This document shows positions 11,036 through 23,400 of a DNA stretch of 64,000 bases, piece after piece. This stretch comes from Taenia hydatigena (taxonomy: Eukaryota; Platyhelminthes; Cestoda; Cyclophyllidea; Taeniidae): the NCBI GenBank assembly GCA_036345935.2, contig JADWOT020000006.1:13180519-13244518 (forward strand), read 5' to 3'. A program made the position numbers and the translations under genes. The first letter of the stretch is position 1. Every line of letters starts with the position of its first letter. The notes under the pieces are model-generated. The model ran no database searches and was not told the origin of the DNA. It saw nothing but the letters and a program-made list of their open reading frames with translations.

Positions 11036-14000
11036 ATGTCTTCCAAGGACCCACCTTTCACAGAGGAAGGTAGTGTTTTCGAGAAGCACCATGTCGACAC
11101 TCCAACGGGGTGCAAGGGGTCATGTGTGAAGATACTCAGGGATAATCTCTTCATGATCCTCATACTCGTCGGTGTGGCAGCAGGATTTGGTCTAGGTTTT
11201 GGTCTACGCGCTGCCACTGATTCTCCCATCGCAGAACAGTGGATAAGTGAGTTGCTGACCTATCTTCATTTACGATTTTTTACAATTGCTTGTAAAACTT
11301 GGCGGCATGCATTGACTTCACATAGGACATGCAAATATCAGTAACCTCTCATTTCTTAAAGTTTTTGGCAGAATTACTACTTTTTTTCCTTCCTGAAACT
11401 CACCAATGGTAATGAAGTAGAATGAAGACTGCTATTAGCTCGATACATCAGTCTCCTTAAGTTCGTTACGCAAATAACAGATTTTGTCGAAATGCTAGTT
11501 TTTTAATGGGCCTCAGATAAAGGTTTTGGGTTTCAGAAATGGTTCATATAACTGATTTTCGAGTTGTATGAAGGTGCGAAGAATATTTTAGCAGCGAAAA
11601 TCTTTGGATAAAATTTATGCAAAATGAGTTGTGAATTTGCATATTTCTACCCTCAAACCAGAAAATGGAGTGGACCCTGCAAAAATGTGTCTATTCACGT
11701 CATGAACGATGTGTCAGACAAATGAAAGCAGGCTTAAATTGCGTGAAGGTTGTTTTTGCCTCCTATGTGAATTAATGCCTCCATTTTCAGATCTACTTGG
11801 CACCCTGTATATTCGTGTGCTGGATCTAACCATTCTTCCATTGATTGTCTCCAATCTCATCATCGGTTAGTTCTAGGCTTGCGACGTTTTGCGCTCGCGT
11901 CAAAATGCAGCGCTTTGAACGACTGATGCCTGTCTTGTATGCTTCATGCTTAGCATCAACCTTCACCTCACACACCACGTTTGGTTTTCATTTTATGCCT
12001 TAAAGTAAGCTTCAGTAACATTAAATTGTAAAACCGCTTTTCTCTAGTCATTGCCAACATCAATCCAAAAGAGCAAGGCCTGACAAGCGTGATCACACTT
12101 GCCTTCATCATTGGAATGAACGTTCTTGGATCTGCTATTGGAACGACCATTTCGATTATCATCAAACCGGGTAATGTACACTAATTTTAATTTTATTCTC
12201 TTTTGTAGTATGTCTATTGTACTTTTCTTTTTGCCTTATAGCTGTCATTAGTGCACAACTAAGGCACAGCCTTTAGACAGTAAAATCTGGCTGTTTGTTA
12301 CTTTGAGCTTCATTTGATTTAAACATCACATGAGCAAAAAAAAGACAGTAGCTTATTTTGTAAAGTCTTTGTCTGTAATGATCAAGATCTAAAAATGACT
12401 GTTGTAAGTCCATTTGCTTCAGTTCCGTAGTGGTACATTATTGCCCATCGCTTTGGTTCTAGGTGCAGGCATTACCCAAGTGGAGAATGTGACCAATGAA
12501 GATGATCCCAACCTAAGGGCAACCACCTCTGACGTCTTCGCCGACCTTATATTGAACATATTCCCCGAAAACATTGTCGCTATGTGCATTCAACAAGTAG
12601 GTGGACTCCATCAACTGGAAAACAAACCCGTTTTCACTTCTTAATCTGCTGTCAGAAAAAAATTGCTACCCGAGTTTTCTTAAGAAGAGTATCTCCCTTA
12701 ATAAATATTACATTAAGTATTGAACCCACCTATTAGACCTACTTTGCAAATTGGCATTGCTGCACTCCAATTTTAGACGAAAACATATTACGAGTACAAA
12801 GCAGGAACAAATGAAACCGAAAAAGTGCGCATTGTTGGATCTACGTCTTCAAAGGACCTCATTGGTGGGTTGACTTTTCACTTCTGTTACCGTTCAAAGT
12901 GTGTTTATCATGGAAGGATGTAGCACGTGTTACTTAATTAACCAGGCATTCTCATGGTTTCAATCGCCTTCGGTTTGGCCGCAAAAGTGACTGGCAGTAA
13001 AGGCGAAGCTTTCCTTGACTTCTTCCAATCACTCTGTGAGGTCACTCTCAAACTGGTCCGAGTCTTCCTCCTGTGAGTTTGCGCGACCACTCTTATCATT
13101 CCTCTTCTTCTCTCCATTTGCTTAAACAAACAAACTTTCTTTACACTCTAAAGAAACGGAGTGAGTACCATGGTCTTGATTTCAGGCAGCATATTAAGTT
13201 GTTCGCATCGTAAAAGCCATATTCTCAAGATGGATATGCAAACCGATTGCACGTTCATAAATTCTCGGGAAGCTTTCGATATTTCTATCAATCGATGCGA
13301 CGGTGGAACATTACAATTTTACAACTTTTTTTTCATCCTGATAAAGGTTAACACCGGGTGGCGTGTGTTTCATGATTGCTGGTGCTGTCATGGGAGTAGA
13401 GGATATTGTGGGCACCTTCTCCAAAGTCGGCATGTTTGTGGTCACAGTGACTGCTGGAATAGCTGTGGTCTTCATCTTGATTTTGCTCCTCTACCTTGTT
13501 ACAACTATGAGCAACCCCTTCAAATTTCTTCCGCGTACGATCAAAGCCTCGTTCATCAGTTTCGCTACCACATCCCCGTAAGCCTTGCCATCACATCTGT
13601 TATTTTATTTGTCTCTTCCAGTCGTGGCATTTTTAATAAATAAAAACACACTAGATTAAGGCTATACTGCTTGATTTCACTTTCTCTTAGCATTGTCTCG
13701 CTACCGGAAATGTTTGAAGGATGTGATGAATTCGGTATTCGAAAGGAGATATCACGATTCTTCTGTCCCATTGCCACCACTATGAAGTCGGATGGTCCAG
13801 CGGTATTCATCTCCTCTGCCTGTATGTTCGTGGCACAGTTGGAGCTCAAAACCGTACCACCCACTACCGTGGTTGTCATTTGGTACGTATGCCTTCCTGA
13901 TCTCAAGTACCCTAACGATGGTCTTTTGATCCAAACTAGGTCTGCTGCTTATTTTAATGCCGAGTGTTTTGGCTGCTCTAAAAATTTTGCCGAAATTTCA

Positions 14001-14377
14001 TACATTTTGATTGGCAATTACAGGCTCTTAACTTCGGTGTCAGTAATGGCCATTCCGCATATCCCAAGTGCAAGCATTCTCATTGCAATGACTATCCTGA
14101 ATTCTGCAGGCGTTCCAACAAGGAGTACTGTCTATCTCTACGCCATTGATTGGCTTCTGTAAGTGAAGCTCCTGCTTACATCTGCGATACTGCCTATCTT
14201 CCCTAAATTTTTCCCATTTATTCCTCCAGTGACCGCTTCCGTGCGGGAATTTCCACAACAGTCACCATGTATGGTGCAGCCATTTTGCATGGGTATGACC
14301 AAAGAAAATCAGCAAAGGAAGATTACAATTTCATAGATGAGATTGACCAACCTTCTACGCAGGGGTTCCAAATTTAG
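11036..14377 (+). CDS. SLC1-family amino acid transporter, paralogue 1 (divergent EAAT-like)
   Basis: Ten exons: 11036-11246, 11791-11865, 12048-12170, 12463-12596, 12777-12864, 12946-13072, 13347-13577, 13691-13882, 14024-14158, 14230-14377. All junctions are GT-AG with matching phase and give 487 residues. An in-frame ATG at 11018 would add six. SLC1 hallmarks: TM1 glycine-rich GVAAGFGLGFGLR; the IRVLDLTILPLIVSNLIIG segment; DVFADLILNIFPENIV; GGVCFMIAGAV; TM7-HP2; and TM8 DWLLDRFR (436-443). Family members are trimeric plasma-membrane carriers that import Glu/Asp or neutral amino acids with sodium. The residues matching substrate-binding Asp (440) and Arg (443) are present. The TM7 NMDGT motif is KSDGP (362-366), HP1 lacks the serine run (TTSPIVSLP), and the TM8 Asn/Asp of NVLGD read T/A. 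The cytosolic tail is short. Family assignment is firm; sodium coupling and substrate are doubtful. A second possible last exon lies at 15474. Confidence 0.92.
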
Positions 14378-15473
14378 CGCCTCTGGGATAAATAGACTTC
14401 GTATAAATTACAATGCATTTAATTTGCTAGGTAGGCTACACTTACATCAGGTCATCTTAGCATCGTTCTGGAATAACAAAAATGCTTCTAAGCCACTTTA
14501 CACTACGCGTAATGCAACTGACTGTTATGGGGTAGTTAGCATAGAGCAGTAAGGAAATTTCTTGCCCGAGCCTCTATCCAACGCTTCCAATTAAAAGGGA
14601 ATTCAATGCTGCCGAAACGAACTGATAAAATGATTGGAAAGGAGATGATGAAGTAGGTTAATTTACATAGGCTGGCTTAAGGACAAATGTGCAATCACTT
14701 CAGCACTCAACGTAATGCGTAGGATTTTGTAGTTGAAGGACGTGACTTCCCCCCACTGGCTCTAACGCACGAAGAGGACAGAGCGCAGAATAGGATGACA
14801 TCATTCAAGTGTAGGACTGCGCTTGGTCCACTTGCATCGCCTCCAATTATGCAGTAACTATGCAAAGGTAAAACGAAAACTCACGACCAGATGGGTGAAC
14901 CAATCTTGAGAGGCAGCGACAGCAACAGCGACGGCGGCAACGCATGTGTCGCCCAGAGATGGCAGCAAAAGTCGCTTAAACAACAGCAGCAGAAAGAAAA
15001 AGGGTGGCAAAAGAGCACAAAAATGGGCGTAAACGACAGTTAGTACCTCACAGGGGTGATATGTTTAGGCTTGGGGAAATGAGTAATAGACATGACGTCT
15101 TCTTTGTTGACCGGACTTTGCAATCTTTTAAAAACTTTTTTGATTGCACACCTTTTCCGTGTACCATTCCACATAACATGATTCATTCGACAGTTACTAT
15201 GGTTATAAGGAGTGAGGAATAAAGACTATCATTGTTAACTGTCTCAATTCACTACTTCGCTTTTTATATGGATAACGGTCCTGATTTAGCCTATCCGTCT
15301 CTATGATAGGCAGTTGAAAACGTTAGAAAGTTAAGTGCCCTAGAATAGTTGGACTGCATTTTATTTTCCGATAGCGTCAAATCTGTCGGCCCATTATCCA
15401 TCCAAGTTTTATAGACTAAAGTGCTTGCAAGTCTGGCCGAATGTTTTTCGCTTCCATTTACTTTTTTGACTAG
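14378..15473. other. spacer between paralogue 1 last exon and an extra last exon
   Basis: No exon recognised. An ATAAATAG run just after the stop (about 14388) is near a poly(A) signal consensus but not exact. Short open frames at 14337-14552 and 15004-15222 have no motif. Confidence 0.35.
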
Positions 15474-15603
15474 GGATCGTTTTCGGGCATGTTTGAACAC
15501 CTTAACAACCATGTATGGCGCAGCAATGCTAAACAGTAGAAACTTCTCCAAGGGCGGTGAACCTCCCTCCTTTTCCGAAGCCGGAGACACTGCGGAAGCT
15601 TAG
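15474..15603 (+). CDS. extra SLC1 terminal exon (alternative last exon or remnant)
   Basis: After a pyrimidine-rich acceptor (ACTAG) the frame reads DRFRACLNTLTTMYGAAMLN and on to a stop at 15601-15603. It is clearly homologous to the last exon of paralogue 1 (DRFR...TTVTMYGAAILH) but with a different tail of about 25 residues rich in Gly, Ser and acidic residues. The first base completes a Leu codon, exactly the phase left by exon 9 of paralogue 1 (ending 14158). It could therefore be spliced as a mutually exclusive 3' exon giving a different cytosolic tail. The other reading is the last survivor of a third tandem paralogue; I see none of its other exons between 14.4 and 17.4 kb. Confidence 0.7.
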
Positions 15604-17402
15604 GCGCTCCTAGCGAATCATTAGTCACTGTCTCCACACCCTGCTTTTCCGTCCTGTTTCATCAATCTTCTTATTATTTGGCCCTCTTGCTACGGTGTAC
15701 GGTCCTCACTTTAGCCGTTTGATTTGAATGCGTTTTACCTCTCCTGGGCAATGTGTTTGCAAAAGTATATGCTTTTGTAATTTATCATTTAGTGTTAAAA
15801 AATCCAGTTTTACAGAATGCCTACAACCTGGTTCATTTAGTCGTGTAACTCTTTTCGATTAAGGGACGAGACATTCTGTGAAAATCCCGATGACTAAAAT
15901 TTGCTGCTGTTAAACAGCCACTACGATTTTCTTACTCCTTCAAACATCTTATAATAGCCGATGAATAGAGCGCATCCAAATAGACAGAATGATTGCAATC
16001 AGCTGAATCTCAGTTTTGGTTTAACGGTTGCAGTGGGAAGGATATCTTGTGTAGCTAAGTTTAGGTGATGAATTCCATGGGGGAGGCCACTTAGCCGGGC
16101 ACATAACTGGAGACGGCTGTAGCATCATCGAGATTGGTCACTTGATAGCACTGCGTCTATCAATGAGTGTAGATGTGGAGGGGGTGTGGGCAACCATACT
16201 ACTGACTGGTTCAAAAAATTGAATTTCTGACCTTTTTTGCAATGATCCTTCATTTTGACTTCGTAAAACCAATCAAATTTTAGTCGAGTTAACAAAGAGG
16301 GGGTTTTGCGCTAGAATGATAGTTGACGATTAGGAATTAAGAGAAGGGCTTAGTGCCAAAAGTCCATAAACTTTCCCCCGAGTTGATGCTCGGAGAAGTT
16401 CATTGCAAGTAAAGTACTAGCAAGAGACGTAAATAAGTTTTCAATTTATTTTGAAAATTTTTGTTCACCAATTTTATACTAAACAAGTCATTTTAACGAG
16501 AAATGCGCTACAGGCCTACGATGCATGCTTGATGGTGTGACGTGGACCTAGTGGTGCAATACTGTAAGTGGCACTCAAAAACGCTTAGTTTTGACTAAAA
16601 AAGTACAAAGCGTTGCGGTTCAGACATGCAACTTTGAATTATGCAATTTAGACCTGTATACTGCCAAATGTCACATTTACTAACGAGTAGCGCTACAAAC
16701 TTGTTCCACCTTCATATAGACGTGTTTTCATGACTGCAAAGGGCGTTTAAATTTCCCACCCACCTCTTGTCCATAAGCAGGTGGGAAGCGTTGAGCTACA
16801 CTTTGATTCTCAATACGTTGCGGTTTCATTTGTTTGCGATCGGTAGACTGGGTTTCTATATTCGATTCCTTTAAGGCTAAGCATATTCCATTACTGTATT
16901 TTATTCTATTAAACCAATCGCGGTAAAGTTGCCTCTCAAATTGTGGCTTGTGGTTTCGTAAAAATCACCTACACCACAGCAATCATAACGTCATTTACTC
17001 AGGTATCTATTACAAAGGAGCTTAAATAAGTGAACTTATCATGAGATTAAGTTAGTTTAAGGGCTGTCAAAATCCCACAAATGCGACCCTTGTCAGCAGT
17101 TATTTCATCATATTAATGGAGTGTCTACCGATGAAATTGAGTAGGGCTTCATGTACTTAAAGGACAATCAATGGTTTTCCGAGAGCATGCACACGTGTCT
17201 TTCTAGTAGTTAGTCCTGGAAGATCTCACAATGCCGCCTTATCGTCTCAATAGAAGGCGTCTCCTATAAGTTGCACGCACGCCCACACACGCACACAGAC
17301 TTGCACATCAGTAGAAGAGTGAAAGGCATGATAGGGTGTCACTGCCTTCATATAAATTGAATTTCTACGCACGGACGTCGCGTTACGTCGATCCTGCAAG
17401 GT
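15604..17402. other. intergenic between SLC1 paralogues
   Basis: No exons recognised. A CA-rich purine/pyrimidine tract (about 17270-17300) lies in the presumptive upstream region of paralogue 2. Confidence 0.4.
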
Positions 17403-20400
17403 ATGAGCGATCACAGCGATAGACTCGAGGCGACAGAGAGCGAAAATTCTTCGAATAAACCGCAGCGCAACCGGTGTGTTCAATGTCTCATCAACAACAG
17501 ATTCATGCTCACCATAATTGCTGGTGTGCTAATCGGTTTTGCAATTGGTTTTGGCCTCCGGCAACTGCCAACCATCAGCGAAACCCTTAAGGTTTGGATT
17601 TGTAAGTCTCTGCCATTCCAAAATGCGCCTTTAAAATGAATAGTGCATATTTTCCAAACAACTCTTGACACCAATGGTTTAAACCGCTTTTTGCTAACCA
17701 ATATGACATTAATGTGGTTTGGGCAGATAGTTTATCCCTCATAGCATAATTGTTTGAATGAGTATTGCTATTTATTCGTGAGGTTTCTCGCTTTTGGGGT
17801 TTCATTAAAATGAAGTCTAATATGCGCATTTTGCATTCCACACTGTGGACGAATATAAATTTGCTAATAAGGAATTGGTTTACCTTATTTTAGCCATGCC
17901 TGGCGACATTTACATTCGACTACTAAAACTGACTATTCTGCCACTCATTGCCTCAAACGTCATCATCGGTAAGATTTTGAATTTATCAGAATTCGGTCGC
18001 TGTTGCACTGATTAATGCACGGGATTAAGTTTATGTCAGTTGTGCCTCAAGTTATCACCTTTTTTAGGGGATTTAAATGCACTGCGTTTAATGAAATAAA
18101 AAGATGAATTGCACTAATGAACCACTTTTATCGTTTCTTCTTCGATGAGATCAGTTTGCACTCCAAAATGAAGAGCAAAATTACACTCATTTATTACAAT
18201 CACTCGCCCTGACAATTTTGATGAAATAATTTGTCTTAAAGGCATTATTTTCCTCCTTTGCAATTACATTACATTCTGCCTGCAAATTAGCAGACCCAGT
18301 CCTCCTACCCTTGTGCCACATCATTTCATGCTCACTAGAGTCGTAGCATTTTCCACTTTCTCTCTATCGCCGACAAGTTAAAAGGCATAGACTCTCACTG
18401 CACTTTTCACCACTAATATGGTGTGTGGATTTGGCGTTCTACACACTTGCAGCAATGCAATGCCACGTGCTACTCACACCGCATCCACACCGCGGCAATC
18501 CCTTTCATGCTCACGTAAATGAAAGTGTTAGCTACACAGTATTCAATTTCACCTGCACACTTCACAAATTACTTGATAAAACACAATAAGCATTCTGTTT
18601 ATCCTCGTCTGCAAATAATCCGAGAATAGGGAAACTTTATTGCGCCCTAAGTAAGAGTCAAAATATTTTTGGCGCAATTTTATAGCGTTGGGAGTAAGAA
18701 AAGTTTTGAGCTACTTTCGTGTTGCCTGGATTGTGATGCCTCTAATCTCACCTATTTATTACTGATGTCCGCCAAGTCATACGAAGCGACTAGAAGTTGA
18801 TTTCATCAAAAAATACCGCTGAGACCGCATTTGATGCCAGTCATAGGATCAGATGTTGTTCACTTCTTCTACTAACACAACAACAACTATGCCGAAAAGT
18901 AAGTCGCCGTTTTTTTATTTTAGTGATTGCCAAGCTAGATCCAAAGGAGAACGGAAAAATTAGCACCGTGGCATTCATTTACATTGTTCTCTTTAACATT
19001 CTTGGCGCCAGCATCGGCACCGCAGCCGCAGTAGCAATAGGACCAGGTAAGAAGAAGAAAACTCTGAACACTTGTACGTCAAGAGCCATTTGTGGATTAT
19101 GCGTGAGCTAACTTAGCATATTTAACGTAGAGCTCTCACCTAAACAGAGTGATCCGATATGTTATGCATGTCCAATAAAAGGTACACTCACTTAAGTGGA
19201 ATTAGAACCTTAAGAAATAAGCTTCTGCCTTAACTAAAAACACAAAATCAAAATTACTTCAACCAACTTTTTTAAGAATAAATGCTGAAACAATCAACTA
19301 CGACACAAAAGACAGTCAAAAAAGGTAGAGCAGCTTCCCGAAGTGGATTGGCATTTTCGCAGATAATACCGCAACTTCGTGAAACAGGCGACCTCGAGCC
19401 ACATCCATCACGTAAAATCCGCAGTTTTGTCGTTTTACCACGACACGGAGAACACGTAAGACCGGCACACACATACACACACACGCACGCATTTGTGCTT
19501 CATGATGGGTAGGAAGGGTCTTGCAGACGTCTTACAAGTTTCTCAAACCTGCGGTAAGTCGTTGGTGCAAGCCATTGCGAGAACCGCACGAAACATATTA
19601 TCGCTTGATAAAGAAGTTGTCTAACGTGGTAAAGGTCCACGAAAACGCATGGTAATGAACTCCTAGCTGGTTGATGAAATGGCAAATGCTATTAATGGAG
19701 AGATAGAAGCGTGTTGGGAAGACGTCTGCATAGCCTTTGCAAGCATAAAAGAAAGCTGAATACTTACAGGTCGATTTGCGCAGAGCTCTTCTGACAACAA
19801 GCCGTTGAAGGAGAATGAAAAGGCGGCAACCACATCCGATGTGTTTGCGGATTTGTTCCTGTATGTAGTTCTGTTATCTACTAATGATTCCGAAATTTCC
19901 TTTTTCACTTTCGAGGCACTTTTTTCGTTACAGAAACATATTTCCTGATAATATTGTCGGCATCGCCCTCTACCAGGTAAATCACAATTTATTTCTTTAT
20001 TGTAATGCATTATTGAGTAATACACTGAATACTTTTTTAAAGTTTCATCGGAATATGTTTTGTTTGTTGACATTCTCATTCGCGCACCTGCTTATAGTCC
20101 CTCTCATTCGTTTGCTTTTTATGCTTTAGTTGTAGTGCTTGCGCGCATTCCATGACCTGTATTTGTTTTCATTACCAACTTTCAACAACAATGCTTATTT
20201 TGTAAGCATTGCTGTCGAATTAAAAACAATGATTCTAAATATTTGGATGGTGAAAATACTATTATGCTTTCTATTTGGTAGAAAGAGTTTCACTTAATCG
20301 ACGCAAGTAGGACTGTGTTTTACTATTCTAGGCAGTCACGTCATACGCATACATTGGTAGAAATGAGACGACAAATGAGTCCGAATTCAAGCGGGTCGTT

Positions 20401-23400
20401 GGGACCGATTCCGGTACTAACATGATAGGTATGATGACTCGATGATCTATTTCCTCTCGCTCAGGTTGCTGTTTTCGACCTTTTTTATTTGTCATTAGTT
20501 CCTCGGTGCATCCCCGCCTATTATTGCCACTTAATTCCGCACTGAAATCTTTTATTTGAAGCAATAACTAGGGTTTGCTTTTGCCTTGAAGGTGTCATCT
20601 TTGTCTGTGTGACATTTGGACTGGCAGCAAGCGCTGCAAAAGAACGCGGAACTCCTTTCCTGGAATTCTTTGCTTCATTGGCTGACGTTGTCCTGAAGCT
20701 CATTCGAGCTTTCCTTCAGTAGGTCTCGTTTTTATTATTTGTCTTTCTTCTCCCCTTTCGGTACCATTCTGTTTCTACATAGTTAGAATGCAAGAGCCTT
20801 CGGTATGGAGATGATGCAAAACATAATCCTACATTTGTCCACTTGAAGTATACTAAAAAGCAAATGTGTGAATTCGATAGCACTTTAGTAAATAGCCGAG
20901 TTTTTCAGCGCAAACTTCATTCTATGCTTTTCACTATATTTGCATTGGCAATGGGTCTTCTGCCCGACCTTCGGCTTGTTTTACAGATCCTTCACCGAAT
21001 TCATGTTCCATTTCAGAGTTTGTTAATCACACTAAGTGGGTCTCCAATGTAGTTTGAACATTGTCGGTCCACCCAAACGCATTCTTTTGAATCCATAAAT
21101 TCCATTAGACCATGATAATGATTGCAAGGGTCGTGATGCCCCCTTCCAAATATCCTTTTACAAGGTGACCTAAAAAGCCTGAAACAGTAGTACTAACCGT
21201 AGAATGCATCCATTAGTTGTTTGATCAGTTGGGTGGAGTCCACCATGCACTCTGCAATGACTGAACAGAATAATTGCCTATCCAAAGGCTAATGCTTACC
21301 TCAATTCGTCAATAGATGCCAATTGTGCATACATGCAATTCTAAAAAGAGAAAATCTTGAAAGATGCCACTTTGCACACATGCATTTTAGGAGGACCAAT
21401 TGGGTTTTTTTTAAGTCGACTTAAATGTTTCTTCCGCAAATCGAAAGGTAGCTGAATTGCTTTGCAATGGGAGAAAGTTGTTTGAAAGTGAACACTGCAC
21501 AAGATCCATCTTTCCTATTGGATCACATTGACGGTAGAGGTGTGGTGATGCAGCTCTAAATCCACGGGCGTTGAATTGAATTGCGATGTGTTTGTTTGCT
21601 AAGATTGACTCCAATCGGTGTCTGCTTCATGATCGCCGGTGCGGTAATCAAGGTGGACGACATTGGAGAGAGTTTTGCGAAACTGGGCATATTCGTAGCC
21701 ACTGTGGTGGTGGGCATTGCCGTCCTCGCGGTAATTGAGGTGCTCTTCTACTTCGCTTGTACTCGCAAGAATCCCTTCGTGCCAATTAAGCATATGGCCA
21801 GAGCCTGGTTCATCGTCTTCGCAACTACCAGCGCGTGCGTTTCTTGAGACTAATTTACTGTCAAAGGATGAGTGTTAAATCCATGAAATAAGGCCTTTTG
21901 AAAGTGCAAACACAAAAGCATAATGAATACTTGAATTTGTGAAGAAGTTATTTAAACAGAAAAAAGTCCTGATGTTTATTTACTCTCTAAAGACTACTAT
22001 GCATGAAAAGCCCCAAGCTCGAGCTCTCGAATTTATTAATTGTAGGAGGCATGCATAATATCTTAGGCTATAGACTTGAACATAGCAAAAAGTTTCGTTT
22101 AAATTATGGTATTTGCAAGACTGAGAATCTGATCATATATTTGTTAAACATGGATTAGGTAGATGAATGAATGTTAATGTTGATGGTTGATGATGCCTAG
22201 GATCGTGGGAGTTCCGGAGATTATAGAGGGTTGCGACGAGATGGGCGTACGAAAGGGGACCTCGCGTTTCGTCGCGCCGCTGGCAGCTACGCTAAAAGCC
22301 GATGGCTCTGCCGTCTTCATCGCTGCCTCCGGCGTCTTCATCGCTCAGATGGAGGGTTTCGGCGAAAACGCTGGCAAAATTGTCGTCATTTGGTCAGTCA
22401 AATGTCACCTCCTCAGTTCTCGACCATTCACATCCACCACACTAATGCCTTATCTCATTTCGTTCTATCTCTCTCACCTTTTATCGCCTCATCTCCTTTC
22501 ATCTAAGTTACTCAACTCCACCTGCTCACATGGCATTCATTTTTATCACACTTTTGCCAAGGTCGATAGCAGTTTTGCCAATTAATTGTGCTCAAGTGAG
22601 TTCAGCGACTGGTATTCCTTTCTTTTTACTTACATTTTGCCGATGTAGGTTTAATCGTGCTCCACAGATTTGTTCCTCCTGATTAAAATTTCAGGAAAAT
22701 CCCTTAAGGACACAAATTGCATACGCAAATAATGATTATTATTTGATATCCTACCAAACTAGGGCAGTTGAGATGTCATGCGCTTGGTGCGATAACAAAC
22801 ACCTGAATTAAAATGTAATTGGGCCAAAACAGGACAAATGTGCATCTTTGCCCAGTTGTACTACCATAATTTTTGTTGAACGTTACAGTTTTTGGAGTGA
22901 TTAATCCTGGAAGGTCGTCAGTGTTGCCGACACCCATTAGGCATAATTTGGCACACGAATTGGGTGTGGCCGGCAAAACGTTTGACTCAGAACCGTTCCC
23001 ACCCAAGGTGTGGTACGTAATTGAAAGCAACAGCAAAAGGTTTTTAAAAAAGCTTTAACAAGTTTGGGAGAATGCTGGTCATTCGCATCAGTTAGCACTT
23101 TCATTCCCTAGAACATTGCAATGCTCTTACTTGATCCGCTTCGCCAGCGCCGACGTCATGACGCCAATTGATGCTACTCATGATTATTACACTGAAGCAA
23201 TCTTAAATCCTTTAAAACTAAGATTTTACAGCAATACTTTATGGAGACTCCTGGCATGCGCATTGGATACTATACTTGATCCTTACTTTGAAGTAGGTAT
23301 TCTGGGAAGCTTTTGGCTGCCGCATCAACTTCCCAAGTGCGATTTGCTATTGTCGCCGGCTTTTCAGTCTCACTAACAATCGAAAACGCATTTTCACAAA

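Noticed and set aside
22873..23040. Possible alternative exon 8 of SLC1 paralogue 2 (ends PPKVW before GTACGT)
   Set aside because: The acceptor, donor and phase look right, but the peptide lacks any TM7 motif and I could not align it to exon 8.
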